64,000 bases of DNA, from positions 19,724,770 to 19,788,769 of the forward strand of contig NC_073303.1 of assembly GCF_027595985.1 (NCBI RefSeq), read 5' to 3'. This DNA is from Sorex araneus (Eukaryota; Chordata; Mammalia; Eulipotyphla; Soricidae). Positions 11,040-22,175 of this stretch are shown here, piece by piece. The stretch's first letter is position 1, and each line of letters starts with the position of its first letter. The notes beneath the pieces are model-generated. The model saw only the letters and a list, made by a program, of their open reading frames with translations. It searched no databases and was not told the DNA's origin. Position numbers and translations under genes: made by a program.

Positions 11040-11235
11040 GAGCTATTTTAGATTTATAGAATAGTTGTGAAGATTAGAAAGAGGCTTTGTCTATCTTCTA
11101 CCTAGCCTTCCCTAATTTTACATTCTACATAATGGTGGCACATTCATCAAATTAATACAGTAACATTGGAACAAAACTTTTAACTTAGCGATGCTCTTTC
11201 TTTGGGCTCTTGCAATTTTTTTATTAGTTTTTATT
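11040..11235 (-). repeat. Old L1 3' UTR fragment (probable)
   Basis: 'gatttatagaatagttgtga', 'cctaattttacattc' and 'acattcatcaaattaataca' follow the order of ancient L1M 3' UTR sequence as I remember it. The last 75 bp is duplicated at 12141-12206. Confidence 0.5.
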
Positions 11236-11670
11236 GTTTCTATATAGTCAATTAGTCATACTCCCAATGGAGACTTTATAAAAAGCACATTCTCTGGGTT
11301 GGAGATGACTCAATAGTAAAAATGTTTGCCTTACATAAACAAGACCTGGACTCAAAGCCTGTTAAAAATAAAACAAGTGAAGTCCCACAGTATCTTAGAT
11401 TGGATGTTTGGGCACGGCAGAGCTCTGATCTATCACAGGCTTAGTTGTGGAACGATTCACCGTCAAGCACCCTCTGCTGTTGTGAGAATTCATTTCCTGC
11501 AGTTGCAGAGTTGAGGATTTTGGAGTCTTGCTAGATGTCCCCTACAGACCCATGAAACGTGGCTTCTTCCTTATACCCACTGATCTTTATACCCTTATAT
11601 CGTGCTTCTTCCCATCTGCTAGTGGGAAGACTGTTTGCTAGCAAGATGAATTTGTCTTTAACAAAACAGT

Positions 11671-11790
11671 CACTAGACCATATCTCACCATCCTGTGACC
11701 TCCTATTGGACTGGCACCAATCCAATAGGTCATTAAACCATATGCCACCATATTTGCCATATCCTATTGGATTGACACCAGTCCAGATCC
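11671..11790. repeat. 60-bp imperfect tandem duplication with CCAAT palindrome
   Basis: Two units (11671-11730 and 11731-11790) share 'accatat', 'ccacc', 'cctattgga' and 'caccaatcc/caccagtcc'. Unit 1 contains a 13-bp inverted repeat with one mismatch and a 2-base loop (11702-11729), made of opposed CCAAT motifs. Confidence 0.7.
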
Positions 11791-12140
11791 CATTCATACC
11801 TGGCAGAGGGAATTGTAAACACGCATAATATAAATGGACTCCTTTGAAGCAGGAATCATGGGCACAATCCTAGCCTATCTGCCACACTAGTCTTTTTACT
11901 TATTTTTTTTGGGGGGGGGAGGTGGTGACTCCAGTATTTAAGCCAGCAGATTACGTACATTTCATTTAGCCATCATTGCTAAGGGTCTCTTCCAAGTTTT
12001 CAAACTTTCCTTGTCTTCATGACCATGGTTACTCTAAAATGACAATTCAGTCCAACTTCAAAGGGAAATAATTGCTGAAAAGTCAGTATATATATATATG
12101 TATATGTATAAAATCTAATGTATATGTATAAAATCTAACA

Positions 12141-12206
12141 CAGTGATGTTGGAACAAAACTTTTAACTAAGTGATGCTTTTTGTGTTCTTGCAATTTTTT
12201 AATTAG
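12141..12206. repeat. Second copy of a local 70-bp duplication
   Basis: 'ttggaacaaaacttttaact' and the following 'gtgatgctttttg...cttgcaatttttt' repeat 11158-11232 with about 85% identity, about 980 bp away. Confidence 0.7.
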
Positions 12207-12292
12207 TATAGGTATATACATATTTCCTCTTCTCCATACACCTAGCTGTGCTCGGGGTTTACTCATGTTTCTGCTTTTAAGACTCATTCCTC

Positions 12293-12482
12293 GGGGCTGG
12301 AGCAATAGCACAGCGGGTAGGGCGTTTGCCTTGCATGCGGCCGACCCAGGTTTGATTCCCAGCATCCCATATGGTCCCCTGAGCACAGCCTGGAGTGATT
12401 CCTGAGTGCAAAAGCCAGGAGGAACCCCTGAGAATTTCTGGGTATGACCCAAAAAGCAAAAAAAAAAAAAAAAAAAAAAAAA
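12293..12482 (+). repeat. SINE-A with long A-tail, nested in an older SINE-A
   Basis: Complete head and body with an uninterrupted A-run of about 30 bp, so a recent insertion. TSD aagactcattcct / aagactaattcct. The flanks (about 12235-12292 and 12483-12590) are two halves of an older antisense SINE-A, which ends 'actatctctctggc'. Confidence 0.92.
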
Positions 12483-13059
12483 GACTAATTCCTAGCAGGA
12501 TTCTGGAAACCACCTGGGTACAGGGAATCAATTCTGAGTTGATCGCAAAGCGTCCTACCCACTATACTATCTCTCTGGCTTCCAGGCATACCAGAAATAC
12601 ACCAGATATTCCTGGCAAGAAAAAGAAAAAAAAGTCCTACAAATCTGGCGCTCAGATTTTGAGGGACTAAGAGAGTGAGAGAAGAATGAATGATCACAGA
12701 ATTCAGAGTCGCCAAGTACCACTTTGTTCCTCTTCCTAAAGGGACTTCTGAAAGACTTTATTGCTGGGTTCACATGAAGAGCGCACAGGATGAGACCAGG
12801 AGTGACCACCATCCTGGAAACAAAAACATGATGAACTCTGCACAATTCTTAGAGCAATAGGTCTTGCAGATCCAGCCTGAGCACAATTAGGCAAACTGTC
12901 CTGACGGACAAGGACTCATGGTTTAACTCAGCAATTGTTTCTTGACTTGAGGCTAAGCCTAAGTACTGAGCATAAGCACTCTTATGTACTGAGCTTAATA
13001 TTCTATTCAGAGACTAATTTTATATATATATATATGTATACATATATATATTTAAGAGT

Positions 13060-13310
13060 CTCTTGCCCACACGCCTGGCTGTATTTCCCCGGGCCCCCTC
13101 AGAAGGGATGGGCTCCAGCTTCCCTCCCTGTCCCTAGCAGAGCTCCCGGAGGCCGAAGACCACCGGAATCTAGCAACAGCCATGCTCAAGGACCCTCTCC
13201 ACACGTTCAGACAAGCCTCACGCATGAAGGTACCGGCAGAGGAACCCAGGTGTGTGTAATCTCATCAATGGCCAACATCCAGAGACTTGAAAGCAAGCTC
13301 CCAGAAGCTG
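13060..13310 (+). repeat. Element C 5' module (fragment)
   Basis: 'acagccatgctcaaggaccc' and 'gcctcacgcatgaaggt...gaacccaggt' match 45930-46015 in order. Only the module is present; the AAAAT-tailed end of element C is absent here. It abuts the long SINE-G variant. Confidence 0.55.
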
Positions 13311-13314
13311 ATAA

Positions 13315-13590
13315 CTTACTTCTCCCTCTGGGAGAAACTAGCAAGCTACTGAGAGTTTCCTGCCCATATGGGACAGCCTTGCAAGCTTCCCATGGTGTAT
13401 TCATATGCTAAAGCCAGTAACAATCTGGGTCTCATTCCCCTGACCCTGAAAGAGCCTCCAGTGTGGCATCTTTGGGAAGGCCGAGTAGAGAGAGGCTTCT
13501 AAAATCTCAGGGATAGGACGAATGGAGAGGTTACTCAGCCCGCTCAAGAAATCGACGACCAACGGGATTTTGTGATTTGTGTGATTCGTG
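13315..13590 (+). repeat. Long variant of SINE-G (sense)
   Basis: Has 'gcaagctactgagagtttcc', 'gtgtattcatatgc' and 'aagaaatcgacgaccaacgg'. A segment of about 100 bp (13430-13535, including 'gaccctgaaagagcctcc') is shared with 146-500 antisense and lacking in standard SINE-G. There is no clear tRNA head. Confidence 0.6.
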
Positions 13591-13627
13591 ATATGTTTAT
13601 ATACATTTATTTATGTTTATTTATTTA

Positions 13628-13800
13628 TTTTTTTATTGAATCACAGTGAAATACACAGTTACAAAGCTTTCATGATTGAGTTTCAGTCATACAATGTTCC
13701 AACACCCATCCCTCAACACCAGTATACATTTCCCACCACCAATAATCCCCTATATCCCTCCTGTAACTACCCCCCCCTCCACGAGCCTGCCTCTATAGCA
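13628..13800 (-). mobile_element. L1-sx 3' end (antisense)
   Basis: 'tttattgaatcacagtgaaa', 'acaaagctttcatgattgag' and 'aacacccatccctcaacacc' identify the 3' terminus of the young L1 in antisense. It runs into the pyrimidine repeat at 13804. Confidence 0.85.
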
Positions 13801-13803
13801 GGC

Positions 13804-13908
13804 AATTTTCTTCTCTCTCTCTCTGTCTCTCTCTATTTCTTTCTCTCTCTGTCTCTCTCTCTCTTTCTCTCTCTGTCTCTCTCTCTCTTTCCTCTCTCTC
13901 CTTTTACT
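13804..13908. repeat. (TC)n/(TCTG)n pyrimidine tract
   Basis: About 100 bp of TC repeats with TCTG and TTTC interruptions, lying where other L1-sx copies carry a shorter 'ctctctctct' run. Confidence 0.9.
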
Positions 13909-14159
13909 AAATCATTGATCTAAGAGGTTGGTGATAAATCAGTGTGTTCCTTGTTATCCTCCTTGTAAGACTCCATTCTCATTACCCCGGCATTTATAAT
14001 GGGCGAAGAGAATCTCTTTCTGCGTTTGGTTGGTTCCTAGAGCACCGTTCTTCAACACCTCTGGGAAACTGCAAACAAAAAGCATTCCTGCTTGATTTCT
14101 ACTTCTGTAATGAGTCTCTGGAATTTGTAACAGAAATTCAGGGCCCCAGAGAGGTATTT

Positions 14160-15240
14160 TAGTTAGATTGTGTTGTCTTGGAGGGAAAGCAAATGGAATG
14201 ACAAAGGTTCTGAGTATGTGGTTACATCACATCTTTGGTAAACTGTATTAAATATTTTAGGATCGCTTCATATAAAAGGTGCCTTCCAGTCTTTAGGGGT
14301 AACTTTCATCTGAGTTGCAGGGAGCTGGATTTATTCCATTAGCTCAGTCTTCTTCAATGGCATGCCCCAGGATTTCTGGTCTCTGAGCCATTTTAGAGCA
14401 TTGCTTAGTGCTTCTTGTAGCTGGGATGGAAGAATCACCCGCCCTCCTTCCTAGGGTCCGCTCTCAGCTAGACTCATGCAGCCACATTCTCGCCTTCACT
14501 GACTCAGTGACCTGGGACACAAGAAGAAAGGGTTAAGCTTCTCCTACAGCTATTGTGACACTGATCAGTCCTTTGCTTTTGATTCCTTTGAGAAACATTT
14601 CGAAGAACAAAAGGAAATAGAAAGCAAGCAAGAGGAAGAACTCCCGCACTCTGTTCTCATGTCCCCTTCTGTCCTGCTTTTGATTTATTATCATTTTCTA
14701 AGGGAAGGGGGTCCTTTTCTGAAAGCGAAGCATAGGAAGAAGCCAAGCACAAACTGTTTGGGGCTCCCTAAGCAGCGGATTTTTCCTCCTTCCTGTACCA
14801 GAGGGAACAAACCAAAATCGAATCTGGTCTCCTGGCTCTTCACATCACCCTATGGGTATCCACGTAATTAGCTTCTTTAGACTTTCTGAACCCAGTAAGT
14901 GTTCTTTCTTTGTCCTTGCAGGAGTTGATAAATATGGCCATAAGAAAAACAGTCCCATCCAAGACAAAAAGAAAAAAAATTGCTAACTATCCAGATTGCT
15001 TCTGGCTTCTATAACTCGTTAATGTGCCCCTGTGCTTCACACCCCTCTCCCCAATCCTCCACACATGCGCCCCCCTCCCCCCACACCACTGTGTCAATGA
15101 TGGAAGACCTCACAGCTTTGCTCGAGATGGTTTATATTCAGAAAGTACAATTCTGTCCTTTTGCTTGGTTTACTGATTCTTACTCCATTTCCCTAATAAG
15201 CAACCTTTAACTTTGTCTCTATTGATTCATGAACTACTCA
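14160..15240. other. Unassigned single-copy sequence
   Basis: No repeat or coding signature. It ends in an A-rich AAAAC/AAACC stretch at about 15255-15335 that may be a remnant retroposon tail. Confidence 0.4.
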
Positions 15241-15374
15241 CTTCCTATCTCCACCAAAAAGCAAAACAAAACAAAAAAACCAAAAGAACCACCAAAAACA
15301 AAAAACAAAAACCAAAACCCAAAAAACTAAGAGTATTCTTAGGTTGGTAAAAATCAGTAGTCATGGATCTTTAA

Positions 15375-15616
15375 GGGCTGGAGCGATAGCACAGTGGGTA
15401 GGGTGCTTGCCTTGCACTCGGCTGACGCAGGTTCAATTCCTCCGTCCCTCTCGGAGAGCCTGGCAAGCTACCGAGAGTATCTCGCCCACATGGCAGAGCC
15501 TGGCAAGCTACCTGTGATGTATTCGATATGCCAAAACCAGTAACAAGTCTCACAATGGAGACGTTACTGGTGCCCGCTCGAACAAATCAATGAACAACAG
15601 GATGACAGTGGCAGAG
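15375..15616 (+). repeat. SINE-G
   Basis: Full head, then 'ctcggagagcctggcaagct', 'gtattcgatatgccaaaacc' and the terminal 'gatgacagtggcag'. TSD atggatctttaa / atggatatttaa. No A-tail. Confidence 0.92.
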
Positions 15617-16017
15617 ATGGATATTTAAAAAATTTAAATCTCCCGTCTTCCAGACATGGATTATGGTGTTTCTTTGTGCTCCACAGGTGAAACAGTAGTA
15701 GACATGAAGCTGTTCAGCATGGAACAGCCCTGAGTGGGCCAAGTCAAGTTTATCCTTCTTTATCAGAGTCAAATTCCATTTAGAAGTCACAGACACACTA
15801 CATATGTATCTAGGGGCAGACATGAAAAATAAGTGCATTAACTGGTTTCGACACATGTTGAGACTTGTACGCCAATCTCTTACTGGAGGAGACTAGCAAC
15901 ACGATTGAGTGGATATGAGAATCATTGTCATTGTTTTCTGGATAATACATGACTTTGTAGAGAGTAGGGAGAGTGGGGCAAGAAGAGCATTCTCAGCATG
16001 GATTTACCCTTAGGTTG

Positions 16018-16190
16018 TCCTCCACTGCGAGGAGTTTGCTTCCCCTGTGAACATTTGGCAATGTCTATAGACATTTGTGGCTGGCATTGTGTTGGCATCT
16101 AGTGAGTCATGCTAAAGATATTGCTGTAGCATATCCACAAAGAATTCTTTGATCCAACATGTCAGTAGGGCCAAGGCCTGGAAACCTTGC
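16018..16190 (+). mobile_element. MER5A-like hAT DNA transposon remnant
   Basis: 'acatttggcaatgtctatag', 'ggcatctagtgagtc', 'atgctaaagatatt' and 'gtcagtagggccaag' follow the MER5A consensus order as I remember it. This is a non-autonomous hAT-Charlie element fixed before the placental radiation. Confidence 0.8.
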
Positions 16191-16244
16191 TCAAAAGGAA
16201 GGAATAAGACTCATACCTTTCATCTTTTTCAAATAGACATCCAA

Positions 16245-16365
16245 TTTGTTTGCGTGTGTGGGTCACATTCAGTGATGTTAGAATTTACTCTTGGCTCTGA
16301 AGGAATCACTCCTGTCAGTGCTCGGAGGATCAACTGGGAGTCAGCGTTATGTAAAACAGATTTTC
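16245..16365 (-). repeat. SINE-A (antisense), decayed
   Basis: 'gggtcacattcagtgatg', 'ggaatcactcctgtcagtgc' and 'aggatcaactggga' remain. The head has mostly been lost. Confidence 0.65.
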
Positions 16366-16394
16366 TTTTTCTTTTTTTTTTTCTTGTTTAGATT

Positions 16395-16610
16395 TACTTC
16401 TTGACAACGACTCTTCTTGGTTGGCAGATGGCCATTTTCTTGGTGCATTTGAGCATGAAAGACAGACAGAAATCTCTAGTCTATTCCCCTTCTTTCACAG
16501 ATACTCATTTCACCCTGTAAGCCCCAGATTTAACCGCTTTACTGTTGGGGTGAGCATTGCAACACATGAATTTGGGGGGGATACAGATATTCATTCCATC
16601 ACATTTTGAA
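16395..16610 (+). repeat. Ancient mammalian repeat, family not assigned (copy 1)
   Basis: 'tggcagatggccattttctt', 'ctattccccttctttcacag', 'taagccccagatttaac' and 'gcaacacatgaatttggggg' match a well-known ancient placental repeat (LTR/MaLR-like). A related copy lies at 39440-39800. I cannot name the subfamily safely. Confidence 0.55.
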
Positions 16611-16619
16611 CATTTTTTT

Positions 16620-17330
16620 TTTATGGCAGCAGAAGGTAAGTGGTCTACTAAAATCTCACATTTATTTAAAAAATGAGTTACTCAGTGATCTTCCCCCTCA
16701 TATTCATGAGATCACTGGACACCTGGCAATGAACATCTGTGTAGCAAGGACAGAGCTGCTTACAAGAAGCAGAGTCTAAAAGATTTAGGTAGAGAAGGAG
16801 GAGTTCCTATCACCTACAGACAAATTGCCTTTCGGAGTGAAAAGTTAAAATAAACTATTCTAAATTATCCGCATCAAAGAAGTAAGCTCTGTTCCACATG
16901 CTTTTGGAACATTCTGTCATATTTTTAAAAAATTGAATCCCAGTGAGACGCACACTGTCACTTCTTGACATAGAAATCATTTATATGTTTCGGATGGATT
17001 TTATGCTGAAAGCTGTTGATCCGAGGCAGCCTCTCATTTTTAGTTATTATCAGAAATAACTATATCTAAGGAGTTACCGGCTAGTATGAGTAGTGATAAG
17101 CCCAGTGAAAGAATATTTCGTAATCCTACCACAGAGGCAGGATTCTTCATTTCTGTGTTCGTAATATGCACCTTACATAGTTGCACGCATCTCGTGTGCT
17201 GACCCATTTCTACACGTACCATTTGTGGTTGATACACTCTTGGTTGGCTAGTGTGCCTCCTGAGCTTCCTCTGTACGCTAATCGTAGTTTTAGTCTAACT
17301 TCCCTTCCCGCTGTAGCTGTTGCTATCGCG
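16620..17330. other. Unassigned sequence
   Basis: A weak L1 3'-end resemblance occurs at 16925-16970 ('aattgaatcccagtgagacg'). Nothing else recognised. Confidence 0.35.
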
Positions 17331-17476
17331 ATGATCCAGGTTTGCACACATGGCTGTTGTTGGTGCTCACACATTTAGTTGTGGTGCTTGAACACCCAGC
17401 TACTCTCCTCACAGGGGGTTGCACTCCTTTGGTTGTGGTGCTTGTGCAGAATTCACTGGATGACAGTGCTACAGTG

Positions 17477-17519
<43 letters not shown>

Positions 17520-17602
17520 TATATATGTATATATGTACACATATATACACACATACATATACATATATACATATACATATATATACACACATATATATGT
17601 AT
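17477..17602. repeat. Compound (TA)n/(CA)n/(TATACA)n microsatellite
   Basis: (TA)n at 17479-17508 followed by mixed ACACAT/ATATAC repeats, 126 bp in all. Open frames across it on both strands are repeat translations. Confidence 0.95.
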
Positions 17603-17720
17603 ATGAAGACAAGTTTCAACCCTTAACAACATATTAGTAATCTCTTATAGAAGGGCTTAATGGACTTTGTATTTATAGTAAATTACTTGCTTTTCTATTT
17701 CCACTATAGCCTTTTCATAT

Positions 17721-17899
17721 ATATATATATTTTTTGCTTTTTGGGTCACACCCAGCGATGCTCAGGGGTTACTCCTGGCTTTGCACTCAGGAATTACTCC
17801 TGGCGGTGCTTGGGGGACCATATGGGATGCCGGGGATTGAACCCGGGTCGGCTGCGTGCAAGACAAATGCCCTACCCACTGTGCTATCGCTCCGGCCCC
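17721..17899 (-). repeat. SINE-A (antisense)
   Basis: Well-preserved copy. TSD tagccttttcatat at 17707-17720 and 17900-17913. A (TA)n stretch has expanded between the left TSD and the T-run. Confidence 0.94.
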
Positions 17900-18029
17900 T
17901 AGCCTTTTCATATTTTACAATAGAGTAATGTTCTTTGCTTAAATACTGAAAGGCCATTAATGCTGTGCTCCTAATATTTGGGAATTGATTAACTCTGAAA
18001 TATCTACTCTTGGACACCCGTCCTAATTA

Positions 18030-18690
18030 CTTGACTTAGGCGTTAGTTGCCGTAGTTCCTAACACCCCGCAAAGGGAGGTCCCACTGTGGAACTGGGATG
18101 AACCCGGGGTGAGCAGCAAAGCTACCCTGGCATCGAAATGGGACAGTCCAGAAAGCATTAAGGCATGGTCTTGATGCAAGCTGTTAGGACTTAAGAGACA
18201 AGACCTCCGTGGAGAAAAACAAGCTAAACTGCCTGAGGACTTAGTCTAGGATTTACGGTAAAAGCTTTGCTTGCCCTCAGAGCCCAGAAAACCAAGTTTT
18301 GAAATCTATATATCTTACTCTGTTTATTCGAATAACTGCAAGTATTGATAAGAAGTAAACATAATTATTTAGTATGTACAACTAAAGGGAAAGAGAAAAG
18401 CAATATAGAAGTCCCTGGGAGACAGAGTGTCTCCTTAAGTTAATCTCCCCAAGAGAATTGCCTCTGCTGAAACGCTTTACCTCTGTAAATTATCAGTCAC
18501 ACCTACGTGCAGTCCTATACCTTGAACCCCCTCAGATGAGCCGTAAGTGTGCTAACAGCTCTGCATTAAACAGGTCATTTTTTGCCATCAGTCCATGGTC
18601 CCCTGTCTTTTTGTCTCTCTGCTGGGGAGGCCGGGAAGTGGATCTTGACCACGGAATGCACACACGCATAGCACACCCACACATTGGAAC
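18030..18690 (+). repeat. Possible old LTR-like sequence
   Basis: The order of features suggests a degraded LTR: 'acaagacctccgtggagaaa', 'accttgaaccccctcagatg', a poly(A)-signal-like 'attaaac' at about 18567, then 'ccctgtctttttgtctctct' and 'ggggaggccgggaagtgg'. There are no paired ends or primer site. It could equally be unique sequence. Confidence 0.3.
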
Positions 18691-18721
18691 TCACACTGAA
18701 GGTCAAGTGTTTCCTTGTTTT

Positions 18722-18838
18722 GTGTTTGGGTAACACCCCAGGGATCTTAGGACTACTCTTGAGTCTATGCTTTCAGATCACTTCAGGGCAACTTGAGACT
18801 GAACCCAGGCCTCCTGCATGAGCCATCTCCCTGTCCCT
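18722..18838 (-). repeat. SINE-A (antisense), decayed
   Basis: 'tgtttgggtaacacc', 'ggactactcttgagtct' and 'gactgaacccaggcctcctg' are what remain of body and head. Confidence 0.55.
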
Positions 18839-18869
18839 GGTCCCATAATCACACCTGATCCTCTTGTCC

Positions 18870-19062
18870 TTTTTTTTTTTTTTTTTGGCTTTTTGGGTTA
18901 CACTCAGCGATGCACAGGGGTTACTCCTGGCTCATGCACGCAGGAATTACTCCTGGTGGTTCTCGGTGGACCATATGGGATGCTGGGAATCAAACAAGGG
19001 GTTTAAGGGGTTGGTTGCGTGCAAGGAAAATGCCCTACCTGCTGTGCTATCACTTCAGCCCC
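18870..19062 (-). repeat. SINE-A (antisense)
   Basis: Long T-run (17 T) and full body. The head contains a short duplication ('ggggtttaaggggttggttg'). TSD cctcttgtc on both sides. Confidence 0.92.
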
Positions 19063-19069
19063 TCCTCTT

Positions 19070-19838
19070 GTCTTTCTTTGGGTAACTATGAATATTCTAC
19101 AAAGGGACTGAGGTGTATTATAAATAAACAAAATAGATTTTTCATTGTTATAGATAATATAACTACATACGCTGGTAGCTTTGAGAATGTTTTTGTTGCA
19201 GAGAGGCAGTTTGGGAGATTTATTCTTTTTTTACAAAGTCAATAGGTCGAACATCAAAGATGTATATTATCAAAATCTCACCATTTCATAAAGTCTTCAT
19301 TTCAGTCTACTAATCTATTATTCTACTTATGTCAAATAAATACATTTTGCAGAGTCCCATTAAGAAGAAAAGGCCTCAGACTTTGCACTTCAAAATATTG
19401 CCATTTCTGGAAACCGTATCACAGAAACAGGAAGTGCTTTCACTAGCCATCCATTATGCCCCATATCCTTAATTAACCAAATTGCAGGCTTTCTCCTCTA
19501 AGAATGAGTGTCCACAGCTCTCTCTGGCCTGTCTTGGGCAGCAAGGAGGTGACCAGGGAGACGGCAGGTGTCTGTCGCTCAGCAGAAGAAGGCAAGGGGA
19601 ACTTAGAAACATGTGGTGGTTGATTTCAGAAAGGCTATTTCCAGGCTGGATTACGGGAGATTAGGTGTTTTCCTTGAATGTGACTGATTCTGACTTGAAT
19701 CCCTAAATGGTCCCCCAAGGTCATCACTTACACTGGAAAAAACTTACCAAACTTTCCTAGCAAGAGAGTTCCAAAATTTAAAGGGGACATAATATTTTTC
19801 TGGACTTAAGAAAATATCAAAGATCCAGAGAGAGGGTA
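19070..19838. other. Unassigned single-copy sequence
   Basis: AT-rich at first, more balanced after 19480. No repeat or gene recognised. Confidence 0.4.
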
Positions 19839-19851
19839 AGGGACATGTCTT

Positions 19852-20296
19852 TTTTTTTAATTTTTAAAATTTTATTGAATCACCGTGAGATAGTTACAAG
19901 CTTTCATGTTTGGGTTACAATCTCACAATGATCAAACACCCATCCCTCCACCAGTGCACATTCCCCACCACCAATATCCTGCTTATACCCCTCCTTTCCC
20001 ACCCTCCCCCTGCCTCCATGGCAGACAATATTCCCCATACTCTCTTTACTTTTGGGCATTATGGCTTTCAACACAGACACTGAGAGGTCATCATGTTTGT
20101 TCTATTATTTGTTTTCGGCATGCATCTCCCATCCCAACTGGTTCCTCCAGCCATCATTTTCTTAGTGATCCCTTTTCTATTCCGTCTGCCTTCTCCCCTC
20201 CGCTCATGAAGCAGTCTTCCAGCTATGGGGCAATCTACTGTCCTTGGGTGTCAGCCTCATGTGATGTTATTCTATACTCCACAAATGAGTGCAGGA
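19852..20296 (-). mobile_element. L1-sx 3' end (antisense), 5'-truncated, with TSD
   Basis: From 'tttattgaatcaccgtgaga' through 'tgatcaaacacccatccctc' to 'ccacaaatgagtgcag'. The 13-bp TSD agggacatgtctt (19839-19851 and 20297-20309) is perfect, so this is a young insertion. The longest open frame (163 codons, 19906-20397) is 3' UTR read in the wrong direction. Confidence 0.95.
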
Positions 20297-20518
20297 GGGA
20301 CATGTCTTATATGTGGCCCATACCCCATTGGTCCCCAGCACTGGACAGTCTCCTAACAACACAGGTATGCCACTCATATGGCAGGGGGTTGCCCTAATGC
20401 ACCACCAGAGGGCAGCAGCAGCAATGGTCCTCAGTCCCATTGGCAGAGCTGGGAGGGGTCTTCAGGCTCCCAGAACTCCTTTTCCACAAAGACAGCATTA
20501 AAAAGCTTTAAAAGCTGC

Positions 20519-20672
20519 ACTGGAGAAGAGAGTAGGGTGAGCAAGATGCTTGCCCGACATGCAGCTGACCTGGGTTTAATCCTTGACACCCCATGTGGTC
20601 CTCTGAGCACTGCCAGGAATGATGATCCCTGAGCACAGAGCCAGGAGTAAGCCTTGAGCACTGCCAGGTATG
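20519..20672 (+). repeat. SINE-A, diverged
   Basis: Head 'ggtgagcaagatgcttgccc', B box 'gggtttaatcc', then 'ccccatgtggtcctctgagc' and 'gagccaggagtaagccttga'. A-tail lost. Confidence 0.75.
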
Positions 20673-20739
20673 CATCCTTCTCCCAGCTCCCTAGGATGGA
20701 GATCAAGAACAGCAGAAAAATCAGCCCTTACTCTCACGG

Positions 20740-20960
20740 AGTCTGGGGTGGGCTACCTCCCCCCATTCCTGTGTTCTTCTAGGAGTTTGGCAGTCACGCC
20801 CGTGAACTACCTCTGGTGCCATATAAATCCATTAACTGGCCATGATCCAGAGACTCATAAATAAGTCTCTAATGAGATCAGCAAACTGCAGAGATGCCTT
20901 TAGACCCTGAGCCAGGCTAAATCTCAGATCAGGGTCATGTCAGGGAGATTTGAAACGACC
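20740..20960 (+). repeat. Element C 5' module (fragment)
   Basis: 'gttcttctaggagtttggca', 'ccatgatccagagactcata', 'agatgcctttagaccctgag' and 'gccaggctaaatctc' match 46070-46220 and 45800-45830, allowing for divergence. Confidence 0.6.
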
Positions 20961-21121
20961 AGTGGGCTTATCTTGATGAACTCGCCTCTTCCCCCCTGAC
21001 TTCTGGGCAAAAATACCAGCTCGGTGGTTTTGCCAGGGGTGTCAATGGTCATGAAATTGCCCTAGATTGCCATGCAGTTCCCGAGGAAGCTTTCCCAGCC
21101 TGGGAAGGGAGAGCATGGTGC

Positions 21122-21631
21122 TGTTCAGAGGGTGCAGAGCCCTTGGGTCCACCTTTTGGGTGGTGACTAGGACAGGTTAATTACTGCCTCCTGCTCTCCA
21201 TTTTGTAGCATGGTGAAAAGAGGCGGGCATGGAATGGGGCCCCTCTCTGCCCAAGAGTGGTTGCCGGGAGCCAATGCCTGGGAACCACCAGGAACCAATG
21301 CCTGGGAACCAATACGTCAGTACAAACTGACCTGTAACTAAGGAACAACTGCTTCTTGGGAAAGGTTGCAGAACAGTGCCCACGGAAACTGCCATCAGGG
21401 CCCACATCCAGTTTCCTTAAACGTTTGCATTCTTTGTTATTCTCCCATTCTGCCCACTTCCTCATATAATCAATTATAAAAGACTAGCTTAGGAGAAATA
21501 AAATTGGAGCTTGCTCCCATTCTTCGTGTGTCCGTCTCATTCTTCTGTGTCTATGTCTGGCTTCTTTTCACTCGCGCACCCTCTCCCGGCGACCCACGTT
21601 GACCAAGTCCCACGGGACGGGACAAGTGGCG
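21122..21631 (+). mobile_element. Solo LTR of a beta-type (ERV2-like) endogenous retrovirus
   Basis: TATA box 'tataaaaga' at about 21475, poly(A) signal 'aataaaat' at about 21498, then a T/C-rich stretch and 'cggcgacccacgttgaccaa'. The sequence ends 'gggaca', AG, then TGGCG (21627-21631), which looks like the first five bases of a Lys-tRNA primer site before the host DNA resumes. The left end is approximate. No retroviral gene follows. Confidence 0.6.
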
Positions 21632-22163
21632 AAGCAAACACATAGCTGAGGTGAGGGAGGGAAGGTCATTAGGAGTATTGAAATATTTTTAGGCTTTGCT
21701 TCTCCAGGTGAGAGGTGGTTATTTTTTCTTCTTTCCATCAAAATTCCTTTGCATAGACTCAGTCCTTGTGGAGAATGGACAGGTGGGGCTTCCACACCCC
21801 TACTTCTGAAGAGTACTTTAGAGCAGCAGTCATCTTTGTTTGCTTTTGCTTTTAAGAGGAAGTTTGGCTGAGAGCTGCAATGAACTTCCAGGTAGTAGAG
21901 GGACATGGGCCCTGGTAGAACTCCTTTTAGAATTCATATCATGCTAGTGATACGAGCCTTTTGATCCATGATTGTGTGTTTACCATAGTCATTCGAAGGT
22001 CCTTGGGCTACATAAGTCAGGATTACTTCATCTTTGTTTTGAGGTCTTAGTTTTTCCCCATTTTCCCCTTGCTTCCGAGAGGATACATGCCATGCAGTTG
22101 ATATTTTCATATTCATCGGAAAATGTGTCCCTTTCAATGAGAAACTTGGGTTGAGCTTTTGTT
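21632..22163. other. Unassigned single-copy sequence
   Basis: Lies between the LTR and the inverted L1. No signature recognised. Confidence 0.35.
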
Positions 22164-22175
22164 AAGACAAATACC

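Noticed and set aside
12293..12362. tRNA gene suggested by good A and B boxes
   Set aside because: The same head recurs in dozens of SINEs with TSDs and retroposon tails; it is not an isolated tRNA gene.
19906..20397. 163-codon open frame with proline-rich sequence
   Set aside because: It is the antisense reading of the L1-sx 3' UTR, whose 'cacccatccctccaccagtg' segment is open in several frames and recurs at every L1-sx copy.
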